Under the pieces are notes generated by a model. It was not told where the DNA came from and did no database searches. It worked only from the letters and a program-made list of their open reading frames with translations. A stretch of DNA of 64,000 nt from Streptomyces sp. P9-A2 (GTDB lineage: Bacteria > Actinomycetota > Actinomycetes > Streptomycetales > Streptomycetaceae), in the NCBI RefSeq assembly GCF_036634175.1, contig NZ_JAZIFX010000001.1, forward strand, positions 6,262,001-6,326,000, in the 5' to 3' direction. The translations under genes were made by a program, and so were the position numbers. Shown piece after piece: positions 40,161-48,475 of this stretch; the first letter of the stretch is position 1; each line of letters opens with the position of its first letter.

Positions 40161-42491
40161 GTGGTGCGAGAGTCATCGAACGGTGATCCGGGCGGCGAGC
40201 AGGCGAAGATCACTCCGCCGAAGACATGGGCGGCCGGTGTCCCGGCGGTGGCCCACGCGATGCGGTACTCCCTCGCCGAGACCTCGCCCCGCCGTACGGC
40301 ACTGAACCTGCTCGACATCAACCAGACCCAGGGCTTCGACTGCCCGGGCTGCGCCTGGCCGGACCCCGCGCCGGGCCAACGCCACACGAACGAGTACTGC
40401 GAGAACGGAGCCAAACACGCCAACGACGACGCCACCACGCGACGCGTCACCCCCGAGTTCTTCCGGCGGCATCCGGTCTCCGAACTGGCGCGCGCCTCGG
40501 ACCGGTGGCTGAACCAGCAGGGGCGGCTCACCCGGCCCATGGTGAAGCGGCCGGGCGCGGATCACTACGAGCCGATCAGCTGGCACGACGCCCTGGGGCT
40601 GATCGCCGACGAACTGCGGGCCATGGACTCACCCGACGAGGCGGTCTTCTACACCTCAGGCCGGGCCGGCAACGAGCCCGCCTTCGTCCTCCAGCTCTTC
40701 GCCCGGGCCCTGGGGACCAACAACCTGCCCGACTGCTCCAACCTGTGCCACGAGTCGAGCGGCGCGGCCCTGCACGAGACGCTGGGCACCGGCAAGGGCA
40801 ACGTGAGTCTGCTGGACATCCACCACGCCGACCTCGTGCTCACCCTGGGGCAGAACCCGGGCAGCAACCACCCCCGCATGCTTTCCGCACTGGAGGAGAC
40901 CAAACGCGGGGGCGGACAGATCGTCGCCGTCAACCCGCTGCCCGAAGCGGGCCTCATGCGTTTCAAGAACCCGCAGAAACCACGCGGAGTCGTCGGCCGG
41001 GGCACCAACATCGCCGACCAGTTCCTCCAGATCCGGCTCGGCGGCGATCTCGCCCTCTTCCAAGCCCTGAACCTGCTCCTGCTGGAGGCCGAGGACGCCG
41101 CGCCGGGGACGGTGCTGGACCGGGAGTTCATCGACCACCACACCAGTGGGTTCGAGGAGTTCGCCCACCACATCCGCACCACCGTCTCCTGGCCGGACGT
41201 CCTGGCGGCCACCGGCCTGGCCCGTGGCCAGATCGAGGAACTGCGGGACCGGGTCCTGGCCAGCGAGCGGATCATCGTCTGCTGGGCGATGGGACTCACC
41301 CAGCACAAGCACGCCGTGCCCACCATCCGTGAACTGGTGAACTTCCAGCTCCTGCGGGGCAACATCGGCAGGCCGGGAGCCGGCGTCTGCCCCGTGCGCG
41401 GACACAGCAACGTCCAGGGGGACCGGACCATGGGCATCTGGGAGCGGATGCCCCAGGAATTCCTGGACGCCCTCGAACGGGAGTTCTCCTTCACCCCGCC
41501 CGCCCATCACGGCCTGGACACGGTGAACTCCATCCGGGCCATGCTCGAAGACCGCGTCAAGGTCTTCCTCGGCCTCGCGGGCAACTTCGTACGGGCCACC
41601 CCCGACAGCGACCTGACCGAGAAGGCGCTGCGCCGCTGCCGCCTCACCGCGCACATCTCCACCAAGCTGAACCGCTCCCACACCGTCTGCGGCGACACCG
41701 CGCTGATCCTGCCGACCCTCGGCCGCAGCGAAAGGGACTGCCAGAACGGCGAGGAGCAGTTCATCACCGTCGAGGACTCCATGAGCCAGGTGCACGCCTC
41801 GTCCGGGCGCCTGGAGCCGGCGTCCAGCCACCTGCTCAGCGAGGTCGCGATCCTCAGCAGGCTGGCCCGCCGGACACTGGCCGACAAGGTGCCCGTGCCC
41901 TGGGAGGACTTCGAGGCGGACTACGGCACCGTCCGGGACCGCATCGCGCGGGTCGTCCCCGGCTTCGAGAACTTCAACAGCAAGGTGCGCAAGCCGGGCG
42001 GCTTCACCCTGCCGAACCCGGTGAACGAAGGTGTCTTCCCCACCCCCGGCGGCAAGGCGCTGTTCACCGTCAACGACTTCGAGTCGCTGCGCGCCCCCCG
42101 CGGGCATCTTCTGCTGCAGACGCTGCGCTCCCACGATCAGTGGAACACGGTGCCCTACACCACCGACGACCGATACCGGGGCATCCACGGCTCACGCCGC
42201 GTCGTGCTCGTCCACCCCGCCGACCTGCGCGCCCTCGGATTCGAGGACGGCTCCCAGGTGGACGTGGTCAGCGTCTGGCCGGACGGCACCGAACGCCGTG
42301 CCGAGGAGTTCCGGCTCGTCTCCTATCCCACGACCGCCGGGTGCGCCGCCGCCTACTATCCGGAGGCCAACGTCCTGGTGCCGCTGGACAGCGTGGCCGA
42401 CACCAGCAACACGCCGACGTACAAAGGCATCGTCGTACGCCTGGAGCCACGTTCGGGCGACCGCGCACCCGAGGCCGTGGAGCGCCCCTGA
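40161..42491 (+). CDS. FdhF/YdeP-family molybdopterin oxidoreductase
   Basis: This is a 776-residue molybdopterin-binding oxidoreductase of the YdeP subgroup, close in length to the E. coli protein associated with acid resistance. Recognised parts are TWAAGVPAVAHAMRYSL, LLDINQTQGFDCPGCAWPDP, YEPISWHDALGLIADEL, FYTSGRAGNEPAFVLQLFAR, SNLCHESSG, the cofactor region LGQNPGSNHPRML, and a C-terminal dinucleotide domain (LLLQTLRSHDQWNTVPYTTDDRYRGI). GTG 40161 follows ggaggccgac at ideal spacing; GTG 40125 is the longer option. It is cytoplasmic; the electron donor or acceptor is unknown. The upstream spacer is AT-rich (40060-40090). Confidence 0.9.
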   Translation: MVRESSNGDPGGEQAKITPPKTWAAGVPAVAHAMRYSLAETSPRRTALNLLDINQTQGFDCPGCAWPDPAPGQRHTNEYCENGAKHANDDATTRRVTPEFFRRHPVSELARASDRWLNQQGRLTRPMVKRPGADHYEPISWHDALGLIADELRAMDSPDEAVFYTSGRAGNEPAFVLQLFARALGTNNLPDCSNLCHESSGAALHETLGTGKGNVSLLDIHHADLVLTLGQNPGSNHPRMLSALEETKRGGGQIVAVNPLPEAGLMRFKNPQKPRGVVGRGTNIADQFLQIRLGGDLALFQALNLLLLEAEDAAPGTVLDREFIDHHTSGFEEFAHHIRTTVSWPDVLAATGLARGQIEELRDRVLASERIIVCWAMGLTQHKHAVPTIRELVNFQLLRGNIGRPGAGVCPVRGHSNVQGDRTMGIWERMPQEFLDALEREFSFTPPAHHGLDTVNSIRAMLEDRVKVFLGLAGNFVRATPDSDLTEKALRRCRLTAHISTKLNRSHTVCGDTALILPTLGRSERDCQNGEEQFITVEDSMSQVHASSGRLEPASSHLLSEVAILSRLARRTLADKVPVPWEDFEADYGTVRDRIARVVPGFENFNSKVRKPGGFTLPNPVNEGVFPTPGGKALFTVNDFESLRAPRGHLLLQTLRSHDQWNTVPYTTDDRYRGIHGSRRVVLVHPADLRALGFEDGSQVDVVSVWPDGTERRAEEFRLVSYPTTAGCAAAYYPEANVLVPLDSVADTSNTPTYKGIVVRLEPRSGDRAPEAVERP

Positions 42492-42499
42492 CGACACCG

Positions 42500-42640
42500 G
42501 TGAGCGGCGTCGACAACGGCAAGTCGATGATCGTGGAGAAGTTCCGCCGCACCCACCGGCCGGTCTCGCACCCGGACCGCGAGGAGACCCCGGTGCTCGC
42601 GGTGCAGATGCCCTCCGATCCCTCTGCGCAGGCCCTCGCC
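42500..42640 (+). pseudogene. Fragment of a TniB-type transposition ATPase
   Basis: Directly after the YdeP-type gene the plus strand reads VSGVDNGKSMIVEKFRRTH then RPVSHPDREETPVLAVQMPSDPS. This is the Walker A region and first strands of the TniB AAA ATPase that accompanies Mu/Tn7-like transposases. Homology stops abruptly near 42640, and neither the Walker B part nor a transposase is found nearby. A relic of a larger transposon. Confidence 0.6.
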
Positions 42641-42747
42641 GATCGCCACTGCGGAGATGACCGGGGGAGATGACCGGGCCACCTGCTCACCCGCGGCGAG
42701 ACCGCCCGGCGGCTTCTGGCCCTGCCCACCCAGAACTGCCCGAGCGC

Positions 42748-42783
42748 CAACTTGACCCGGCTCTTCAGGGCCGGGTCAAGTTG
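42748..42783. repeat. Perfect 13-bp inverted repeat
   Basis: CAACTTGACCCGG (42748-42760) and CCGGGTCAAGTTG (42771-42783) flank a 10-base loop ctcttcaggg. It lies in gene-free DNA after the TniB relic and could be a terminator or a transposon-end remnant. Confidence 0.7.
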
Positions 42784-43341
42784 ACGTTCGGTTTCCGAGC
42801 CGGAGCCTCATCGGAACACCGCCATCCCAGGACGGCCGAGCTCTGGGCCACGCTCGCCGGTGGGAACTGGTCCGAATACTTGTCATCTCTGACGTGACCG
42901 GGCCGGGGTACGGGGCTGCTCGCCCTGCGCGGCTAGGACGTCGTCAGCCGGCCCCCGCGAGGCGGCTCCATCTGGCCCCAGTCAGGGCACGTATCGAGTC
43001 GTGATCAATCTTCGGTAATCGTCCTCGCTCCGGCGCCTGATCCGTGGCCACTCGGCCCGCTTCTGAGCGACGGGGTGGTTCGGGTGGTTCACGCCGCCCA
43101 TCCGGTGTCCGGACAGAAACCCGGACAGGGACCTGACCAGGTCGGACAGCCCGGGCCCTGTCCGGGACAAGCGGCGGATCTTGTGCTCGTCCGGCGAACG
43201 GAGCATCTTCTCTCACGGCGACCGAGCAGCCGTGGGGCGGCCGGCGCCGGCCAGTGGTCCCGGGGCGTACGGTGTCCGGCCTTGCGAGGCGACGGAACTT
43301 GTCTGCCCAGGGCGTCCAGTTCACGGATGAGGAGCCAGGCT
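42784..43341. other. Gene-free stretch with inverted CGGACAG motifs
   Basis: No supported gene. A minus-strand frame at 42982-43206 has a fairly natural composition but no recognisable family and no ribosome site. At 43107-43166 the motif CGGACAG occurs three times, and CCCGGACAGGG (43120-43130) faces CCCTGTCCGGG (43156-43166). Confidence 0.4.
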
Positions 43342-43575
43342 GTGCGTATTCGTCGTGCTCTCACAGGCATTGCCCTCGGAGGGGCTCTCGCTCTCGGGGC
43401 CTCCGCCGCCCCGGCCCCGGCCCAGGCCGCGGACCCGTACGTCATCTACGGCACGTACTCCAACTACGCCCAGTGCGAGGACGTGGGCAGCACCGGTGAG
43501 TTCCACGGGCGGTGGATCAGCTGGATGTGCCCCAGGGGGAGCGGGGGTTACCAACTCTGGGTCCAGTACCGCTGA
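43342..43575 (+). CDS. Small secreted protein 1
   Basis: This is a 77-residue protein with a Sec signal peptide (RIRRALTGIALGGALALGASAAPAPAQA, cleavage expected after AQA near residue 28). The mature 48 residues (DPYVIYGTYSNYAQCEDVG to GGYQLWVQYR) contain two Cys and several aromatic residues, so a small beta-type fold with one disulfide is plausible. GTG 43342 is preferred because gaggag lies 8 bases upstream; ATG 43327 is alternative. First of three consecutive small secreted proteins. Function unknown; the mature part recalls short Streptomyces inhibitor or surface-type proteins only in general character. Confidence 0.7.
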   Translation: MRIRRALTGIALGGALALGASAAPAPAQAADPYVIYGTYSNYAQCEDVGSTGEFHGRWISWMCPRGSGGYQLWVQYR

Positions 43576-43670
43576 GTCATGACCTGCCGGCTGTCGCCGG
43601 CGGTCGACGGTCTGTCCGTCCGGCCATCACAGGGGCGGAGCACGAGGCAATTCCGGAGGGGGAAGTGAAC

Positions 43671-44015
43671 ATGAGGAACTGGCGAGGGCGCACGCTCATG
43701 ACCGCGGTCGCGGGAGCGAGCGCCGCCGTTCTGGCGACGGCCGTTCCCGCGCACGCCGACTCGATCGTCTACAACGGCTACGCCGAGGGCGGGTTCATCA
43801 GCTACGGGGACAAGGTCTGGGTGGAGCACTACGAGGGCTCCTACAGCTACGTGGAGTGGTACACGAACTACGGTCGCGCGGGTGAGTGCTCGGCGAGCGC
43901 CGCCACGGGGGGCACGACCTGCAACTACGACATGCGTGAGAACAGCAAGATCACCCTGCGCGTCTGCACCATGCCCGCCGGGGTGTGCAGCACGTGGGTC
44001 AGGGACGACACGTAG
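43671..44015 (+). CDS. Small secreted protein 2
   Basis: 114 residues. The signal peptide runs MRNWRGRTLMTAVAGASAAVLATAVPAHA with cleavage after AHA near residue 29. The mature domain of about 85 residues is rich in Tyr/Trp/Gly (YNGYAEGGFISYGDKVWVEHYEG) and has four Cys (GECSAS, GTTCNY, LRVCTM, GVCSTW), suggesting two disulfides. ATG 43671 follows ggaggggg. I do not recognise the family. It lies 95 bases after secreted protein 1 and 81 before protein 3. Confidence 0.75.
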   Translation: MRNWRGRTLMTAVAGASAAVLATAVPAHADSIVYNGYAEGGFISYGDKVWVEHYEGSYSYVEWYTNYGRAGECSASAATGGTTCNYDMRENSKITLRVCTMPAGVCSTWVRDDT

Positions 44016-44029
44016 CAACACGTCGTCCG

Positions 44030-44056
44030 TAGGCCGGTTAGGCCGGTTAGGCCGGT
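44030..44056. repeat. Three tandem 9-bp units (taggccggt)
   Basis: Perfect triplication of taggccggt lies between secreted protein genes 2 and 3. It is too short to name a function, but sits where a promoter or regulator site of gene 3 would lie. Confidence 0.8.
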
Positions 44057-44096
44057 TCAGGACCGTACCCGACCAGGGGAAACGAGGGGAAAACGA

Positions 44097-44468
44097 ATGA
44101 GATTGCGACGTTCCGTTCTCGGTGCCACCGCGGCCGCCGCTCTCGGCGCCGGCCTTGCCGTCGCGCCCGCGTCCGCCTCCGCGTCCGCCGTCACCTGCGG
44201 CGGGTGGCAGAACGAGGGCATGTTCGAGAGCTACGACGAGGTCAAGGACGACGGCAGGACGGCGCCCATCCGCAAGGGGCCCTACGGCGAGTGCGCCCCT
44301 GTCATCACGCTTCAGGGCGGGTACGTCGTCGACATCGACTGCTACGTGTCGAACGACTACGGCAACACCTGGACGTACGTGTCCTTCAAGAGCGTCAACG
44401 AGCGCCGCTACTACGGGTGGATCCACGACGACCACCTGGCGGGCGGGGGCAGCTACGAACGCTGCTGA
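44097..44468 (+). CDS. Small secreted protein 3
   Basis: 123 residues. The signal peptide RLRRSVLGATAAAALGAGLAVAPASASA is followed by a mature region TCGGWQNEGMFESYDEVKDDGRTAPIRKGPYGEC and WTYVSFKSVNERRYYGWIHDDHLAGGG. This ends like a bacterial SH3-type domain (the GWI-x-DHL pattern common in Streptomyces SH3-like secreted proteins). Four Cys are present. ATG 44097 has agggg upstream. It may bind the cell wall or be a secreted inhibitor; uncertain. Confidence 0.75.
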   Translation: MRLRRSVLGATAAAALGAGLAVAPASASASAVTCGGWQNEGMFESYDEVKDDGRTAPIRKGPYGECAPVITLQGGYVVDIDCYVSNDYGNTWTYVSFKSVNERRYYGWIHDDHLAGGGSYERC

Positions 44469-44579
44469 CCGCCTTGCCGGTGAGCCGCCGGGGCCGGTGG
44501 GGGCCGTTGGGCGGGCTCGTACCCGCGCGTGTGGTTTGCGGGTACGGGCCCGCTCGTCCCGTGGCTGTACGGGGGATGA

Positions 44580-44801
44580 TCAGGGAGCTTCCGGCTCCGG
44601 GGCGGCGCCCTGGTCGGCGTCCCCCGTGGGCTCCCGGGTGAAGGTGAAGGTGAGTCCCGCCTTGTCGGCCAGTTCGCCGCCGGAGTCGAGGGGGGAGACG
44701 GTTCCCTTGGCGCTCACCTCCGCGCTGAAGGTCACCTCGTTGAGGCTGAAGCCGCCCGCGTGGCGCGGGAGTGACGTCAGTACGTCGTGCATCGCGGGCA
44801 T
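44580..44801 (-). pseudogene. C-terminal fragment of a Pepco/trypco-like domain protein
   Basis: About 73 residues, with FSLNEVTFSAEVSAKGTVSPL and GGELADKAGLTFTFTREP. This is the beta-hairpin pattern of small domains that accompany predicted peptidase and CHAT systems in Streptomyces. A possible upstream extension in frame (ETSVCELRTGFADF) has no start codon and hits a stop, so the N-terminal half is missing. ATG 44801 has no ribosome site. A relic, or a very small gene. Confidence 0.4.
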
Positions 44802-44869
44802 GAAGTCGGCGAAGCCGGTGCGGAGTTCGCAGACAGAGGTCTCCGTGCGGGCGGCCCGCCATTACCGAC

Positions 44870-46040
44870 ACTCCACCAGTGCAACAGACAGACCCTAGCT
44901 GTCAGCCGGCCGCAACGCTGGGGAGTGCAGCATGTGGTGCACGTTCGCGTGTACCGGGCTGCGCACTTTCACGCGAACGCTGACAACAAGGGGTAAGGGG
45001 TGCGGACGGCCGGGTCCGACAGGCAGGGTGTCCGGTTGCGGTATGTCGGCCGGACCGTTCCGCCCGACATCGAACTCGCTCGACAGCGAGCAACGACGTC
45101 GCTCGGCTTGCGGAAATCATCAACGCCCAGTGCCGGCGCCCGCCCGTTTCTCGGTGCTGTGGCTGAGAAGCGACCTAAGGGCGTGCAGAGAAACAACTTG
45201 TGGGTTTCTGGACTTGATGTCGCAGGTCAGCGCGCCGCCCACCCGCATGTTGTTCTCCGGCAGACCCTAAGCGCGGAACCGACCGCCTTCGTGATCTGCA
45301 CGCGCATCCGGGCCGACGGGACGATGGCGTCCCGCTGTGTGGTGCAGGGGGTCTCCGCGGCCCCGACGCCGCGGGGCCGGAGACGGGTGCCTTGCGGAAA
45401 AGCGTGAGCAGTCGGCGGACATGTGTCACGCAAGCGCTCAAACGAGCAGCCTCGGGACAGTAGTGGCCAAAGTGCTCACGCTTTTGGGGTGGTGTGTCGT
45501 CCCCCAGGGCGTGGGCGAGTGTCCCCGGGGGACGGTACGCGGCGAGGCTGCCCTCCCATCGGGCGGTCACGGAGGACCGCCCGCACGAGCAGCCGCCGGC
45601 CGCCCCCGGCAAGGCCCGGTACACCGCCCTGCCGGGCCACTCGATCTCCCTCCCGCCGAGCGGCACGACCGGCCCCGGCCCGTGACGCCACCTTCAGATT
45701 CCCTGCGCCACGCAGTGGGACGCCATCGACGGGACGCACACCCCCATCCGCTTCGACCGTGCCCGCAAGGCCCGCAGGGCCTCACTGTCCCGCCCTTACG
45801 GACAGGCCGGAGGGAGCGGCGGCGGGTGGCCATCGGGTGCAGGGCCGCCGATTCCGGCCTTGGGCCCCATCGGGGCAGCAGCCAAGCCTTGAGAGGCCGC
45901 CCGTCGCGGGCCGGCAGCGGCGCCGCCGCTTACTCCATCAGTGGTCGAGGTCGACTCCCTCTCCAGTCGACGCACGAAAACCTGTGATCGCCAGGGTAGA
46001 CATTGGGCGGTGGTGTGGTTATGGTTTCTCTCGTAGCCGA
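44870..46040. other. About 1.2 kb without a convincing gene
   Basis: All frames are either GC-bias shadows or broken, with no ribosome site, no family and irregular third-position GC. An imperfect hairpin at 45351-45384 (gtctccgcggccccg pairing with cggggccggagac) is the only clear structure. Probably decayed DNA. Confidence 0.45.
45351..45384. terminator. Terminator-like hairpin in gene-free DNA
   Basis: A 13-bp stem with a 2-base bulge around a short loop. No gene with a good start ends next to it. Confidence 0.4.
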
Positions 46041-46697
46041 GATCGAGCAAGGCCCGGCAGAGATGAACTGCCGGGCAGCGGTACACGCAGTACGCAGGAC
46101 GGTGCGGTCGTGGAGTTTCGAAGCCAGGACAGTTGCAGGACGGCGACGGGACTGACAACCGCACCGGGTGGCCCGCAGTGATCAGGGGCCGCCGTGAGCA
46201 GGGCCGCGGTCAACGCGGTGGCAGTACCGGTAAGTGCAGTTCGCGGTACCCAGCAGTGAAGTCAGTGAGCAGCACCTCGGTGAAGGCGTCGGCTGCGGGC
46301 GCGCGCACCGGGAGGTTCGGCAGTGGGGTTCCAAGCCAGAGCAGACGCAGGACGGGCGACGGGGCTGGCTGCCGAAGAGTGGCGCTTCACGAGGCCACGG
46401 AGCAGTTCGCATCACCAGCAGTACGCAGGAGAGCAGTACCAGCAGTAGGCAAGTGATTGATCACCGAGGGAAGAACGGAGGAGCCAGGCGCCATCGGGAT
46501 CGCCCGGGCGGAAGCCTTGAACCCGGGTACCGCAGGACATCGATAGTGAGGTGGTCTCCGGTCGAGCAACCGCGATCCCCGCACCCCCGGCAGTGTCTCG
46601 GTCGGGTCTGCGGAAACAGAGGGCCGGCGCAGTATCAGGGTCGGCAGATGGTATAGCAGTTCCTTCGGGGCCCCGGTGCCAATGGCACCGGGGCCCC
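46041..46697 (+). other. Purine-rich, internally repeated non-coding region ending in a strong hairpin
   Basis: No reading frame looks coding. The segment at 46112-46164 (gtggagtttcgaagccagga...) is recognisably related to 46324-46376 (gtggggttccaagccagagc...). The 13-mer GCAGTACGCAGGA occurs at 46087-46099 and 46418-46430. GCCCGGCA and TGCCGGGC at 46052-46076 form a hairpin near the beginning. Frequent GCAG words make the plus strand purine-rich. The region ends exactly at the stem at 46667-46697. A structured non-coding RNA of several hundred bases is a reasonable guess, nothing more. Confidence 0.35.
46667..46697. terminator. Perfect 14-bp GC hairpin with 3-base loop
   Basis: ggggccccggtgcc and ggcaccggggcccc flank aat. 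It is among the most stable hairpins of the window and would stop transcription from either side. Confidence 0.8.
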
Positions 46698-47140
46698 TCC
46701 ACGTGTTCCTCGGGGAGGGGTGGTGGCGGTACGCGACTCGTACGGCCGTCTTGATGGCGACGGCTACCCCGCCCGCGCCATGGGACCGGGACCGGCACGG
46801 CGGCGCTGACGTGTTCGTGAACGGTGACCGCTCTTCCCGCATCTTTGCGCTCCGGGCGGGTCAATAGCTGTGACCGCGAGGTGAGAGTTCAACGCGCCGC
46901 GTCGGGAGTGTTCTTACCCCACCGGGAAGAATGGAATTACATATCACACGCCGACCAATATGGCGTGCTACTGTCGATATCAGTTGCAGTCTTGGTTCCC
47001 ATACTTCAAGCGCCTCCAGCGGTACTTTCAACCGGGGGGCATTTTTGTATTTCCGGTCGTTCCGGGAGGGGCATCATCGCGGCGACCCGGTATCCGTGTA
47101 TGACGGATCCCGGCGTGCTTACTGCCAAAGGAGATATGAC
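46698..47140. other. Upstream region and leader of the cold-shock gene
   Basis: No gene. From about 46930 the base composition drops in GC (aattacatatcacacg, catttttgtatttcc), unlike the rest of the window. This is typical of the long 5' leader of cold-shock protein genes. aaaggag at 47128-47134 is the ribosome site for ATG 47141. Confidence 0.5.
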
Positions 47141-47344
47141 ATGGCGTCCGGCACCGTGAAATGGTTCAACCCGGCAAAGGGGTTCGGCTTCATCGAGCAG
47201 GAGGACGGCGGCGCCGATGTGTTCGCCCACTTCTCGAACATCGCCGCCCAGGGCTTCCGCGAACTGCTCGAAGGCCAGAAGGTCACCTTCGACATCGCAC
47301 CGAGCCAGAAGGGCCTGACGGCCGAGAACATCGTTCCGGCCTGA
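47141..47344 (+). CDS. Cold-shock protein (CspA family)
   Basis: This is a 67-residue single cold-shock domain. [17 protein letters not shown] carries RNP1 (KGFGFI), and DVFAHFSNI carries RNP2 (VFAHF). It binds single-stranded RNA and DNA and acts as an RNA chaperone. ATG 47141 follows aaaggagatatgac. The gene is monocistronic: an AT-rich leader lies upstream and a 14-bp-stem terminator starts 17 bases after the stop. Very secure. Confidence 0.95.
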   Translation: MASGTVKWFNPAKGFGFIEQEDGGADVFAHFSNIAAQGFRELLEGQKVTFDIAPSQKGLTAENIVPA

Positions 47345-47360
47345 CGCCGGCGCCCACTCT

Positions 47361-47403
47361 GCGGCGGGTGCCCGCACCCCTCGGGGGTACGGGCACCCGC
47401 CGC
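47361..47403 (+). terminator. Terminator of the cold-shock gene
   Basis: gcggcgggtgcccg (47361-47374) pairs with cgggcacccgccgc (47390-47403), and an inner acccc/ggggt pairing extends the stem. It starts 17 bases after the stop. Confidence 0.85.
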
Positions 47404-47575
47404 GGGCATTTCCCGTAGTGGGCTCACGCGCGGGGCCACCATTGCCCGCATCCGTACCTGACTCACTACAGGTCGGATTTTCTTTCGCATTCTGTCCGGC
47501 TCTTTCCGGTGATTCTCGCACCGCTTTCAATTGGCGGGAATTCCTTGATACGGGCCGCATCGAGGAAGGTTCTGA

Positions 47576-48475
47576 ATGAACCCCGCACCTACGGAGGGTC
47601 ACTCCTCCCACAGCCGGACCAGCGGCCCCGCTTTCGGCTCGCTCGCCCCGAGTGGTGGGAAAACGGTGGGCACGGATATCCGTCGCAGGAACGACATCAC
47701 CGTCACCGGCCGTGCGGACGGGCCGGTGCTCCTGCTGGCGCACGGGTTCGGCTGTGACCAGAACATGTGGCGCCTGCTGGTCCCCCTGCTGGCCGAGGAC
47801 TTCCGGTTGGTGCTCTTCGACTACGTGGGATCCGGCCGCTCGGACCCTTCGGCCTGGAGCGAACAGCGCTACGACTCGTTGGAGGGCTACGCCTCGGACG
47901 TGCTGGACGTCTGCGAGGAACTGGACCTGCGGGACGTGACCTTCGTGGGGCATTCGGTCAGTGCCATGGTCGGGGTGCTCGCGGCGGCCGAGGCACCCCG
48001 GCGGTTCTCCCGCCTGGTGATGGTGGCGCCGTCGCCCTGCTACATCGACGAGGACGGGTACCGGGGCGGGTTCAGCGCGGACGACATCGGTGAGCTGCTG
48101 GAGTCGCTGGAGTCGAACTACCTGGGCTGGTCGGCGGCGATGGCCCCGGTCATCATGGGGAACGCGGACCGGCCCGAACTCGGCCAGGAACTGACCACCT
48201 CGTTCTGCGCGACCGACCCGGACATGGCCCGGGTCTTCGCCCGCACGACGTTCCTGTCCGACAGCCGCGAAGACCTCAAGACGGTCGCGGTGCCGACGCT
48301 GGTGCTGGAGTGCGAGCAGGACGTGATCGCCCCCCGCGAGGTCGGTGCCTACGTCAACGAGGCGATCCCGGGCAGCCGCCTGGTCACCTTGGAGGCGACG
48401 GGGCACTGCCCCCAACTGAGCGCACCACAGGCCACCGCGGTGGCGATCACCGACTTCATAAAAGCGGTCCGCTGA
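47576..48475 (+). CDS. RsbQ-like alpha/beta hydrolase
   Basis: This is a 299-residue alpha/beta hydrolase of the RsbQ/D14/KAI2 group. LLLAHGFGCDQNMWRLLVPLLAEDFRLVLFDYVGSGRSD is diagnostic. The triad is Ser127 (GHSVSAMVG), Asp249 (CEQDVIAP) and His277 (ATGHCPQLSAP). In Bacillus RsbQ binds or hydrolyses a small molecule and switches on the phosphatase RsbP; here the next gene is an RsbP-like phosphatase overlapping it (TGATG), so the same pairing is expected. The N-terminal 35 residues are extra; GTG 47666 is a shorter start. Ligand unknown. Confidence 0.9.
   Translation: MNPAPTEGHSSHSRTSGPAFGSLAPSGGKTVGTDIRRRNDITVTGRADGPVLLLAHGFGCDQNMWRLLVPLLAEDFRLVLFDYVGSGRSDPSAWSEQRYDSLEGYASDVLDVCEELDLRDVTFVGHSVSAMVGVLAAAEAPRRFSRLVMVAPSPCYIDEDGYRGGFSADDIGELLESLESNYLGWSAAMAPVIMGNADRPELGQELTTSFCATDPDMARVFARTTFLSDSREDLKTVAVPTLVLECEQDVIAPREVGAYVNEAIPGSRLVTLEATGHCPQLSAPQATAVAITDFIKAVR

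Noticed and set aside
42982..43206. A 74-residue minus-strand frame with natural-looking composition
   Set aside because: No ribosome site, no recognisable family, and it covers inverted-repeat DNA; kept only as part of the gene-free stretch.
44900..46000. Several open frames of 60-200 residues on both strands
   Set aside because: None has a start with a ribosome site, a domain, or consistent third-position GC; they overlap each other in opposing frames.
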